Part shown: piece by piece, positions 1-7,030 of the stretch | Layout: each line of letters starts with the position of its first letter | Position numbering within the stretch: position 1 is the stretch's first letter | Assembly (NCBI GenBank): GCA_900754855.1 | Contig: CAAEEI010000156.1 | Location: 1-10,233, forward strand | DNA: 10,233 nt | Reading direction: 5' to 3' | Origin: Lachnospiraceae bacterium | GTDB lineage: Bacteria > Bacillota > Clostridia > Lachnospirales > Lachnospiraceae | Made by a program: the position numbers and the translations under genes | The notes under the pieces: generated by a model | What the model saw: only the letters and a program-made list of their open reading frames with translations | What the model was told of the DNA's origin: nothing | The model's database searches: none

Positions 1-729
1 GCATTTGTACTGAAAATGCCGGATAACAGCTACTATATGTATGATACAGGAAAAAAGGAGGACTGGGAACAGATTGAAGCAGTTCTCGACGGAAAACAAA
101 TTTCTTCCCTGAAAGGGATTTTTCTCTCCCACGGGCACAAAGATCACGCCGGAAACCTGAAAAAACTGTTAAATAAAATGCCGGTAGAAAAAATTTATCT
201 TTCCGAAAAAGACACGGTTTCTTTTGATGAAGACGATCTTGAAGAGGTTCTTTTACAATGGGGAGAAAATAAAATTGTCCGGTTAAACGGCGGAGAAACT
301 CTGGAACTGGGCGGGGCCACCGCATCCATCTGGATACCGGAAAGATGTGATTATGAAAATGAAAATAATAATTCACTCATTCTTCATCTTTCTTATGGCG
401 AAACGTCCTGTCTGTTTACCGGAGATATGGAATATGAAGAAGAAGCAGCTTTTTTAAGCAGCGGTTTCCCCTGCCAGGCAACCATACTGAAGCTTGGACA
501 TCATGGAGAAAAAGACGCGACTTCTCTGGCGCTGTTGCAGCGGGTAAAACCAGAGTATGCCCTGATTACCGGAAACCAGAAAGAAAATCCTGCTTCTGTA
601 AACAAAGAAATACAAGCGAGACTGGATGCCTGCCATATCGAACCTTTTTATTCCGAAGGTGAATGGCTGGCATGGGACTTTTCTATGGATGGAACAGAAA
701 CAATCATCACGAAATATGGGGAGGAATAA
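1..729 (+). CDS. ComEC-type metallo-beta-lactamase-fold hydrolase, 5' end missing
   Basis: Partial gene: the frame is open from base 1, and the residues before the first ATG (at 16) continue the usual ComEC-like N-terminal strand, ending in a YDTG-type motif. The true start therefore lies outside the window. Counting from the ATG at 16, the metal motif HGHKDH is at residues 39-44, a family NNNS motif at 118-121, FTGD (metal-bridging Asp) at 134-137 and the LGHHG motif at 160-164. These match the C-terminal hydrolase domain of ComEC/Rec2 and its stand-alone relatives, which in ComEC is linked to DNA degradation during uptake. The final family His (usually in a GHP motif) is absent; the aligned stretch reads ENP near residues 190-192. 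No membrane channel part is visible, but it could lie upstream. The gene ends 3 bases before the next gene, so the two are probably co-transcribed. The substrate is unknown. Confidence 0.8.
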   Translation, partial: AFVLKMPDNSYYMYDTGKKEDWEQIEAVLDGKQISSLKGIFLSHGHKDHAGNLKKLLNKMPVEKIYLSEKDTVSFDEDDLEEVLLQWGENKIVRLNGGETLELGGATASIWIPERCDYENENNNSLILHLSYGETSCLFTGDMEYEEEAAFLSSGFPCQATILKLGHHGEKDATSLALLQRVKPEYALITGNQKENPASVNKEIQARLDACHIEPFYSEGEWLAWDFSMDGTETIITKYGEE

Positions 730-732
730 CAA

Positions 733-1395
733 ATGCTGCAAGAAGAATTTCAACGAAATATCGATCAGTTAATGAACATTATCGGACAAAAACCGGATAA
801 CCGCGCCGTATTATGCAGTTTGCTGGTTGCCCTTTTTTTTTCCGGTATTATGATTCTCACATATCGTCTGGTTAACCAGATTCACAGCTATGATGCAAAA
901 TTTGCCGTTACTCTGCTGACACTGGCGCTGATTTCCACGATTTTAATGGATCTCATCCAATCTAATCTGGCTTTATCTCTGGGGATGCTTGGTTCTTTAT
1001 CCATCGTACGTTTTCGGACAAATATCCATGATCCCAGAGACATCGGCTTTATTTTCTGGGCCATGGCCATTGGCATTGCCGCTTCCACCCGCAGCTATGT
1101 CATTGGCATGACCGGATGCACTGTCCTTATGGCCGTCATGCTTTTATCCAAAAAGGATGCACAGGATAGTCCTCTTCTTCTTGTTATACGCGGAAGCAAC
1201 ACGGATCTGGATCGTTTACAGCGTCTTCTGGTTTCGTTAAATCAGAGTACCATCAAAGCAAAAAATATCCTGACCGATTCCTTTGAGATTGTTTATGAAG
1301 TTCGCCTTCCGGCGGCAAAGGAAAATCAGCTTATTGAAAATATTTTTGAACTGGGCGGCATAGACAGCGTCAATCTGCTGGCGAAAAACGATTGA
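733..1395 (+). CDS. DUF4956 family membrane protein
   Basis: A 220-residue protein with a short soluble N-terminus. Hydrophobic segments lie at about 25-47, 55-75, 80-92, 104-119 and 122-138, followed by a soluble C-terminal domain of about 75 residues. The diagnostic DUF4956 signature is at residues 82-116 (LGMLGSLSIVRFRT, DPRDIGFIFWAMAIGIA). The C-terminal part looks like a small alternating strand/helix, ACT-like domain; together with the glycine-rich membrane signature this recalls the MgtC/SapB family, but that link is inference. The biochemical function is unknown. Relatives are often found beside VTC-type polyphosphate polymerase or CotH-like genes, and neither is visible here. A GGGGAGG ribosome binding site at 718-724 lies 8 bases before the ATG and overlaps the end of the preceding gene, so translation is probably coupled. 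sigI starts about 50 bases downstream with no terminator between them. Confidence 0.85.
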   Translation: MLQEEFQRNIDQLMNIIGQKPDNRAVLCSLLVALFFSGIMILTYRLVNQIHSYDAKFAVTLLTLALISTILMDLIQSNLALSLGMLGSLSIVRFRTNIHDPRDIGFIFWAMAIGIAASTRSYVIGMTGCTVLMAVMLLSKKDAQDSPLLLVIRGSNTDLDRLQRLLVSLNQSTIKAKNILTDSFEIVYEVRLPAAKENQLIENIFELGGIDSVNLLAKND

Positions 1396-1448
1396 ATGTC
1401 CTGTGATAACATGATAGAGTGAAAGAAAAAGAGAAATGAGGAATGAAG

Positions 1449-2114
1449 ATGATCCCAGGAGAAAAAATCGAAATCAACAATCTGGATAATCTGATCCAAC
1501 ATCATAAGGCCTTTCTCATTCGAACCATCAGTAATTTCACCGGAAAATATGTTTCCATAGAAAATGATGAGGCTTACAGCATCGGCCTGGCTGCTTTTGC
1601 CGAAGCCGTGGAACGCTATGAGGAAACAAGAGGCAGTTTTTTATCTTTTGCCCGCCTCGTCATCGAAAGCCGGTTAAAAAACAACCTGCGAAAGGTTGAA
1701 AAAATCTCCACCGTTTCTCTGGAGGCTTTACAGGAATCCGGTATGGATTTTGCCGGTGAAGAACAAGACGATTCTCAGGAGCAACTCCATGAAGAAATTC
1801 TTCTTTACCGGGAAGAATTACTGAAATTTGGACTTACTTTAGAAAAACTGGCGGATGTTTCTCCCAAACATCACGACACAAGAAAAACCGCCGTCCAGAC
1901 TGCGGAAAAAGCCAGCCATGACGAACCTACGGTGCAGGAAACTTATCAGAAGAAAAAACTGCCGATCCGACGGGTAGCCAGAGTAGCCGGCGTAACTGAA
2001 AAAATCGTTAAGGGAAGCAAACAATTTATTCTGGCAACTATGCTTATCTTTATCAAAAAATTTCCAGGCCTGTTATATTGGATTAAGGAGTTGAGATGCC
2101 ATCATGTATCATGA
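1449..2114 (+). CDS. sigI: RNA polymerase sigma factor SigI
   Basis: Alternative sigma factor of the SigI family, which directs RNA polymerase to a small regulon and is held at the membrane by RsgI. An N-terminal sigma region 2-like domain covers about residues 10-85 (motifs DEAYSIGLAAFAEAVERY and GSFLSFARLVI). An acidic linker follows, and then the SigI-specific C-terminal domain with FGLTLEKLADVSPKHHDTR and a helix-turn-helix-like KKKLPIRRVARVAGVTEK segment. The length of about 221 residues is near the family norm. The first in-frame ATG (1443) abuts the TGAGGA ribosome binding site (1437-1442), so I prefer the ATG at 1449, which has a 6-base spacer. Known SigI systems respond to heat and envelope stress (Bacillus) or to extracellular polysaccharide (cellulolytic Clostridium). 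The signal here is unknown. No convincing SigI-type promoter was seen just upstream. Confidence 0.92.
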   Translation: MIPGEKIEINNLDNLIQHHKAFLIRTISNFTGKYVSIENDEAYSIGLAAFAEAVERYEETRGSFLSFARLVIESRLKNNLRKVEKISTVSLEALQESGMDFAGEEQDDSQEQLHEEILLYREELLKFGLTLEKLADVSPKHHDTRKTAVQTAEKASHDEPTVQETYQKKKLPIRRVARVAGVTEKIVKGSKQFILATMLIFIKKFPGLLYWIKELRCHHVS

Positions 2115-3225
2115 AGTAATCGTAATGGAAATCAAAAAAAATTATGCGCTGGCCATGTCCAGAGAAGGAGAAATCATCCGGATCGCCAAAAAACACGGCA
2201 TGGCCCCAGGACAGAAAATATATATTCTGGAAGAAGACATCTGGACGCAAACAGAACCTTCTTCCAGCGGAAGCCGGCATTTATGGTATACCATGGCAGC
2301 CGCAGCGGCTATTTTCCTGTTATTTATCACTACATTTGCCATGACCCATATGCAAAATCGGGCTTACGCAGAGGTTTCTGTTGATGGAAACCGAAGCATC
2401 CAGCTCTCCGTCAACAAGAAAAACATCATTGTGGATGCCCGTACAAAGGACGAAGATTTAGAAAAGGATCTTCATCAAAATCTGAAAGGGAAAGAACTTA
2501 ATGCGCTTCCGGATTACCTTGTCCAGGAAAACATTACTTCCTCCGGCGCCGTAGTCGGCTATGCCCCGGTTCACCAAAAAGAAGAAAAACAGATGGACCG
2601 TCTGCAAAGGACACTGGAACGAATGATGGGCACATCGGATATTCTTTATCTTCGCGGAACCAATGAAGATCTTCTGGCTGCTAAAAACAGCGGTAAAAGT
2701 CTGGGAACCTATCTTCTGTCCCGCTCTTTACAGGAAAATCTGGATGGAGATAACCTGATGCCGGTTCAGCCTGGACAATCAGAAGAAGATTTTATCGACT
2801 TTTTAAAGAAACAGTCCGGCTTGCTGGAGGATGAAGATCTGTCTTCTGCCATGGAACAAATCAAAGAAAAAATTACGGAAAAACAAAACACAGGAAATAA
2901 GAAGCAAAAGAAAGAAAACAAAAAGAATAAAGACGAAGACGAAGTCAATGCCGAGGATCAGGAAGATGCCGAGGAGGACGAAAAAACATCTGTCAAGCAA
3001 AAAGAGACAGACAATGACAGGGATGAGGATGAATCCGAAGAAGAGCCAGAGGAGGAGAAGGTTTCTCCGTCCCAAAATCATTCTTCGGGCAAACCTTCAT
3101 CCAAGCCAAAACCTGCTCCACAAAAAAAGGAAGACAACGACAAAGACGACCCTGAACCAGAAGAAGAAAAAGAGTCCCCGTCCGATGAGGAACAGGAACT
3201 CTCTGATGATCAGGATGACGATTAA
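2104..3225 (+). CDS. rsgI: Anti-sigma-I factor RsgI with acidic tail and altered cleavage site
   Basis: Membrane anti-sigma factor that would bind SigI in the cytoplasm. Residues 1-50 form the RsgI N-terminal domain (VMEIKKNYALAMSREGEII). One membrane helix lies at about 60-82, and the conserved external RsgI middle domain at about 87-155 begins AYAEVSVDGNRSIQLSV. In RsgI proteins the aligned motif is typically D-x-N-P-S, cut between Asn and Pro by autoproteolysis; here Asn96 is followed by Arg97. Residues 262-373 are low complexity, rich in Glu, Asp and Lys: about 45 of the last 103 residues are acidic, interrupted by a Ser/Pro/Lys patch at 321-342. No carbohydrate-binding or hydrolase domain is seen. 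The start overlaps the end of sigI by 11 bases, and AAGGAG (2085-2090) lies 13 bases upstream, which is long and suggests translational coupling; Met8 at 2125 is an alternative start. The stop is shared in TTAA with the convergent ribonuclease gene. Confidence 0.88.
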   Translation: MYHEVIVMEIKKNYALAMSREGEIIRIAKKHGMAPGQKIYILEEDIWTQTEPSSSGSRHLWYTMAAAAAIFLLFITTFAMTHMQNRAYAEVSVDGNRSIQLSVNKKNIIVDARTKDEDLEKDLHQNLKGKELNALPDYLVQENITSSGAVVGYAPVHQKEEKQMDRLQRTLERMMGTSDILYLRGTNEDLLAAKNSGKSLGTYLLSRSLQENLDGDNLMPVQPGQSEEDFIDFLKKQSGLLEDEDLSSAMEQIKEKITEKQNTGNKKQKKENKKNKDEDEVNAEDQEDAEEDEKTSVKQKETDNDRDEDESEEEPEEEKVSPSQNHSSGKPSSKPKPAPQKKEDNDKDDPEPEEEKESPSDEEQELSDDQDDD

Positions 3226-4406
3226 CGAAGCTGTTCATAAAGGGGTTTTCTGCCCTTGTCTCTGGTCATTTCGACCAGACCAAGGGTGGTGATCCCCGCC
3301 ACACGGCAACGAACGCGGTCTTTGCGACATTCTTCATCCAGATAAGCCAGCAAAGCTTCTTTTTCTTTTTCCAACTCCATATTGATAAAATCAATGACAA
3401 TAATTCCGGAAATGTTCCTTAATCGAAGCTGACGGGCAATTTCTTTTGCCGCTTCCAGATTCATTTCAAAAAACACCTTTTTCCCTTTACGTTTTTTCTT
3501 CGTTACTCCGGCGGTATTGACATCAATCACCGTCATGGCTTCCGTATGTTCGATGACAAGACTTCCCCCGGATTTTAACCACACCAGCTTTTGTAAAGCT
3601 ACCTCATAAAAATGATCCATCCGGTATAGTTTTTCCAAAGGGTATTCCTCCGGGTAAAAACGAATTTTATTCGCTGCAGCGCCATTGGACTCTTCCGGAT
3701 AATAGCTTTTTAGCTGGTCATAAATAGGCCGATTATCCGTCACAATTTCTTCCAGTTCTTCTTTCGGCAATTCTTTTCCCAATGTAATATAATAAGGCGG
3801 CTCTTCATATAAAAGCGTTCTTCCTTCAGCAAATCCTGCCTTACGCATTAATTCCCGATACCGTTCTTTTAAGGAAACTATATCCGCTGTCAGTTCTTCT
3901 TCGGAAATGCCCTCGGCATTGGTTCGCACGACAACACCAAAACCGTCCTCTTTATGTGGTTTTAAAAACTCTGTCAACCGCTTTCTTTCCTGTCCGTTGG
4001 TAATTTTCCGGGAAATTCCCGACCGACGGTCCACCAGGGTAAGTACAAAATATTTTCCGTCAATACTGACATTTCCACTGCCCACGGGCAATTTCGTTTT
4101 CACCGCATCTTTGGTAATCTGTAAGAGAATCACATCGCCGCCAACAAGCCGGTCTTTATGCCCGGGAGTCAGTTTTACCGGAGGTTTTCCCGACAAAGGA
4201 AAATAACATTTTTTTCCTTTGTCAATTTCCAGAAAAGCCCCGTTGATGCCTTCCGCCATTTTTTCTACCCTGGCCGCATAGATATTGCCCACCAGACTGG
4301 TTCGTTGTTCCGGTTCTCCATAAAGTTCCACAGGTTGTCCGTCTGCAAAGTAGCCGTATCGTACGAATCCGTCTTTCGCCGTAATGACCAGTTTACGATT
4401 CAACAC
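3222..4406 (-). CDS. rng: RNase E/G family endoribonuclease, short form
   Basis: Endoribonuclease of the RNase E/G family, expected to cut single-stranded AU-rich RNA in mRNA decay and rRNA or tRNA processing. Numbering here is from the GTG at 4412 (396 residues). An S1-like RNA-binding region lies at about 38-115, 5'-sensor-type residues VVRTNAEG at 161-168, and the catalytic Mg-binding Asp and Asn in IDVN at 296-299. The conserved NLEAAKEIARQLRLRN block is at 318-333 and the second catalytic Asp (341) in VIDFINM. The family usually has FIDM, so residue 344 is Asn instead of Asp. The protein stops soon after GLVEMTR, without the CPxC zinc-link found in RNase E/G. The GTG at 4412 lies inside the GGAAGG ribosome binding site, so I place the start at GTG 4406, with TTG 4403 as the alternative. 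It is the last gene of the operon and overlaps the preceding gene by 14 bases. Confidence 0.88.
   Translation of the reverse strand: MLNRKLVITAKDGFVRYGYFADGQPVELYGEPEQRTSLVGNIYAARVEKMAEGINGAFLEIDKGKKCYFPLSGKPPVKLTPGHKDRLVGGDVILLQITKDAVKTKLPVGSGNVSIDGKYFVLTLVDRRSGISRKITNGQERKRLTEFLKPHKEDGFGVVVRTNAEGISEEELTADIVSLKERYRELMRKAGFAEGRTLLYEEPPYYITLGKELPKEELEEIVTDNRPIYDQLKSYYPEESNGAAANKIRFYPEEYPLEKLYRMDHFYEVALQKLVWLKSGGSLVIEHTEAMTVIDVNTAGVTKKKRKGKKVFFEMNLEAAKEIARQLRLRNISGIIVIDFINMELEKEKEALLAYLDEECRKDRVRCRVAGITTLGLVEMTRDKGRKPLYEQLR
3253..3286. other. Two-part inverted repeat in the 3' end of the ribonuclease gene
   Basis: CCCTTG (3253-3258) pairs with CAAGGG (3281-3286), and TCTGGTC (3261-3267) with GACCAGA (3273-3279), around an ATTTC loop with a small internal bulge. 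It lies inside the coding sequence for the conserved LVEMTRDKG end of the ribonuclease, 28 bases after the rsgI stop. No T run follows on either strand, so it is not a standard intrinsic terminator, but it could protect or define an RNA 3' end. Confidence 0.4.
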
Positions 4407-5157
4407 ATTCACCTTCCGTCTTTGCTACCGCGTCCTTTTCCTTCTTTTCTTCCGGATAAATCGGCGCATCTACCTCCCGGCCAACTGCACCTAAAGGAAG
4501 AAGCTGTCCGTCTTTTTGCAGATACGTTTCCAGTCGATGATACTGGAATGCAAAAGGCTCATAGTCATAGCCAAGATAACGACAGAAAGCTTCCATGACA
4601 AGCTGCGGCTTTAAGTTTTGTGCGCTGCCGGTCACCAGTTTCATAAAAAGGCCTTCCCCCTGTGCATGAAGAGCAAGAATCATTGGGGAAATGTCCACTT
4701 CTTTCTCACTTCGTTTTGTCTTTTTGACGATACGGATTTCTTCCTGAAAATAAAAGGGTTCTGTTCTTTTCAAAAAAGCATCTGTATAATAATAACCAGG
4801 ACGGAAGGTCACGAGATAATCCGCAGCTGCCGTGACGGCCATACAGTTTTTTTCTTTTTCTTCAATGGCCTTAAACTCCAGCACTTCAATCCCTTCATTC
4901 ATCACCGCATTCATTCGCTTTAACATCTCTTCTCCTGTATAACACCAGTCAAAAGAAATATCCGCATATTCTCCTTCACTGGTCATACCCAGACCAAGAG
5001 GAGCTGCAAAACTCATGATCTGATGCGGACTCATTCCTTTGGAAAAAGATACCGGGAGTTCTGCCCGCATCATGGCTTTATGGAAATACCTTTGCACGTC
5101 CAGATGTCCGATAAATTTCAATACTCCGGTCTTAGTCCACTTTATTCTTGCTTTCAC
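4393..5157 (-). CDS. TIGR03936/DUF2344 radical SAM-associated protein
   Basis: Member of the DUF2344 (TIGR03936) family, whose biochemical role is not established. It almost always sits beside, or is fused to, a TIGR03960 radical SAM protein, as here. The family hallmarks are at the N-terminus: KTGVLKFIGHLDVQRYF, then a basic, Ser-containing FSKGMSPHQIMSFAAPLGLGM stretch and GEYADISF. The length from my start is 254 residues. An in-frame ATG exists at 5190, but I choose the GTG at 5157. An excellent GGAGGAGGTG ribosome binding site (plus-strand 5164-5173) lies just before it, and homologues begin with an MK-R-IKF-type sequence. That binding site encodes a Gly-Gly-Gly run of the upstream protein. 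The gene overlaps the radical SAM gene by 26 bases and the ribonuclease gene by 14 bases, so the three are translated from one message. Confidence 0.88.
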   Translation of the reverse strand: MKARIKWTKTGVLKFIGHLDVQRYFHKAMMRAELPVSFSKGMSPHQIMSFAAPLGLGMTSEGEYADISFDWCYTGEEMLKRMNAVMNEGIEVLEFKAIEEKEKNCMAVTAAADYLVTFRPGYYYTDAFLKRTEPFYFQEEIRIVKKTKRSEKEVDISPMILALHAQGEGLFMKLVTGSAQNLKPQLVMEAFCRYLGYDYEPFAFQYHRLETYLQKDGQLLPLGAVGREVDAPIYPEEKKEKDAVAKTEGECVES

Positions 5158-7030
5158 GGCAAACACCTCCTCCAAATCGGGCTGCCCCACAGCCGGAACA
5201 TTTCTCCCGACAGTTTGGCGTTACTTTTTCTTCCATGGCATTCTTCCACTCTCTTTCCAGAAAATCTCTGGTTACTCCAATATCAATGAAATCCCATGGG
5301 AAAATTTCATCAAGCTCCCGCTGTCTTGTCGTATAAAAATGATAATCGAGCCCGTTTTCTTCCATGGCTTCCATCCAGCGATCATAGTGGAAAAACTCTG
5401 TCCAGGCATCATAGAGACAACCTTTCTGGTAAGCGGAATAGATCACATTGGCAATACGTCTGTCGCCACGGGCCAAAATTCCTTCCAGCACCGTAGTTTT
5501 GGCGTCATGATATTTAAAAGAAAGGCTGCGGCGATTATGCTGTGCTTTAAAGGTATCATTCACCAGATGCGCTCTACGGAGATATTCCTCTTCCTCACAC
5601 ATGGCTGCCCACTGGAATGGTGTAAACGGCTTCGGCACGAAGAAAGAACAGCTTGCGCCCACAGATACTCTGCCATTTCGATATTCTGCGTCTAATTTAT
5701 AATATGTCATGGCTACTTTTTCACAAAGTTCCGCAATTCCCTTCATGTCCTCTTCGGTTTCTGTTGGCAATCCCATCATAAAATATAATTTAACCTTATT
5801 CCATCCGCCTTTGAATGCCTCCTCTGCGCCATGCAGGATCACTTCTTCCGTCAATCCTTTATTGATCACATCCCGCATCCGCTGCGTACCTGCCTCCGGG
5901 GCAAACGTCAGACTGCTTTTTCGTACATCCTGCACTTTGCTCATTACATCCAGAGAGAAAGCGTCAATTCGCAGGGACGGCAGAGCAATATTAATATTTT
6001 TCTCCCGATAATGGTCAATCAGAAAATTACAAAGCGCAGGCAGTTCCCGATAATCACTGGAACTTAACGAACTTAACGAAATCTCATCGTTTCCTGTGGC
6101 TGCCAGAGATTTTGCCGCGACTTCTTTCAGCATAGGAAGACTTCTTTCCCGAAGAGGACGATAAATCATTCCGGCCTGACAGAAACGACATCCGCGGGTA
6201 CATCCTCTCTGAATCTCCAGCACACAGCGATCCTGCGTTACCTTAATATAAGGAACCAGCGGTTTTTCCGGATAAACTGTGTTGCTTAAATCCATCTGCA
6301 CCTGTTTAAGAATCTTTTCCGGAACATCGGAATACAACGGTTTCATGGAAGCAATGGTTCCATCTTCATGATAGTTCACCTCATATAAGGAAGGAACATA
6401 GATTCCCGGAATCCGGGCAGCTTTTCGTAAAAACTCCTGTCTGCTTCCCCCGGCGGCTTTATGTGCTTTATAGACATCCATCAGTTCATCATAGACGGTT
6501 TCACTCTCTCCGATATAAAACAGATCAAAGAACGGAGCAAGCGGTTCCGGATTGTACGTACAAGGTCCTCCGCCAATAACCAAAGGAGCATCCTCTCTTC
6601 TGTCTTTCGCAAAGATTCCAATCTGCGCCAGATCAAGCATTTGTAAAATATTAGTGTAACACATTTCGTACTGAATGGTAATCAGAAGAAAATCAAACAT
6701 AAATACCGGATCCTGACTTTCCAGCCCGAAAAGAGGAATGTTTTCCTTCCTCATGATTTTATCCAGATCGACCCATGGGGAGAACACTCTTTCACACCAA
6801 ATATCGTCCCGGCGATTTAACTGATCGTAGATGATCTTCATACCAAGATGGGACATCCCGATTTCATACACGTCCGGGAAAGCCATTCCTGCACGTATGG
6901 CTACTTTATCCGGATCTTTGACCACCTGATTGATTTCATGCCCAATATAACGGACAGGTTTCTCCACCTGCATCAATACCTCATAAGGCAGAGCTAAATT
7001 ATCACTGTTTGTTAAATTAATGGTAATCAC
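5132..7030 (-). CDS. TIGR03960 B12-binding-type/radical SAM protein
   Basis: Large radical SAM protein of the TIGR03960 type, 632 residues, close to family length. The N-terminal part (about 45-185) resembles a cobalamin-binding Rossmann domain, with VYEIGMSHLGMKIIYD and VIGGGPCTYNPEPLAPFFDLFYIGESE (split around residues 54-69 and 151-177). The radical SAM core carries CxxxCxxC at Cys277, Cys281 and Cys284, followed by SLRIDAFS and YFMMGLPTETEED motifs. A second CxxxCxxC (Cys607, 611, 614) plus Cys624 lies at the C-terminus and could hold another iron-sulfur cluster. The reaction and substrate are unknown; linkage to a ribonuclease suggests an RNA or ribosome-related role (inference). The start is uncertain: the GTG at 7030 abuts its own AGGAG, an ATT at 7021 has ideal spacing, and the ATG at 6973 has its own TGAGG. 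First gene of the operon. Confidence 0.9.
   Translation of the reverse strand: MITINLTNSDNLALPYEVLMQVEKPVRYIGHEINQVVKDPDKVAIRAGMAFPDVYEIGMSHLGMKIIYDQLNRRDDIWCERVFSPWVDLDKIMRKENIPLFGLESQDPVFMFDFLLITIQYEMCYTNILQMLDLAQIGIFAKDRREDAPLVIGGGPCTYNPEPLAPFFDLFYIGESETVYDELMDVYKAHKAAGGSRQEFLRKAARIPGIYVPSLYEVNYHEDGTIASMKPLYSDVPEKILKQVQMDLSNTVYPEKPLVPYIKVTQDRCVLEIQRGCTRGCRFCQAGMIYRPLRERSLPMLKEVAAKSLAATGNDEISLSSLSSSDYRELPALCNFLIDHYREKNINIALPSLRIDAFSLDVMSKVQDVRKSSLTFAPEAGTQRMRDVINKGLTEEVILHGAEEAFKGGWNKVKLYFMMGLPTETEEDMKGIAELCEKVAMTYYKLDAEYRNGRVSVGASCSFFVPKPFTPFQWAAMCEEEEYLRRAHLVNDTFKAQHNRRSLSFKYHDAKTTVLEGILARGDRRIANVIYSAYQKGCLYDAWTEFFHYDRWMEAMEENGLDYHFYTTRQRELDEIFPWDFIDIGVTRDFLEREWKNAMEEKVTPNCREKCSGCGAARFGGGVCRESKNKVD

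Noticed and set aside
1392..1420. Weak sigma-A-like promoter (TTGAAT, 17 bases, TAGAGT) before sigI
   Set aside because: Both boxes match at only 4 of 6 bases, and no CCACCC/CGAA-type SigI promoter was found; not enough to call.
2831..3292. Lys/Arg-rich open frame on the plus strand
   Set aside because: It is a frame-shifted reading of the A/G-rich codons for the RsgI acidic tail, has no ribosome binding site and runs past the rsgI stop into the convergent gene.
5039..5695. 218-codon open frame on the plus strand
   Set aside because: It lies antisense to the radical SAM and DUF2344 genes, which have clear family motifs; the frame has no recognisable domain and no ribosome binding site.
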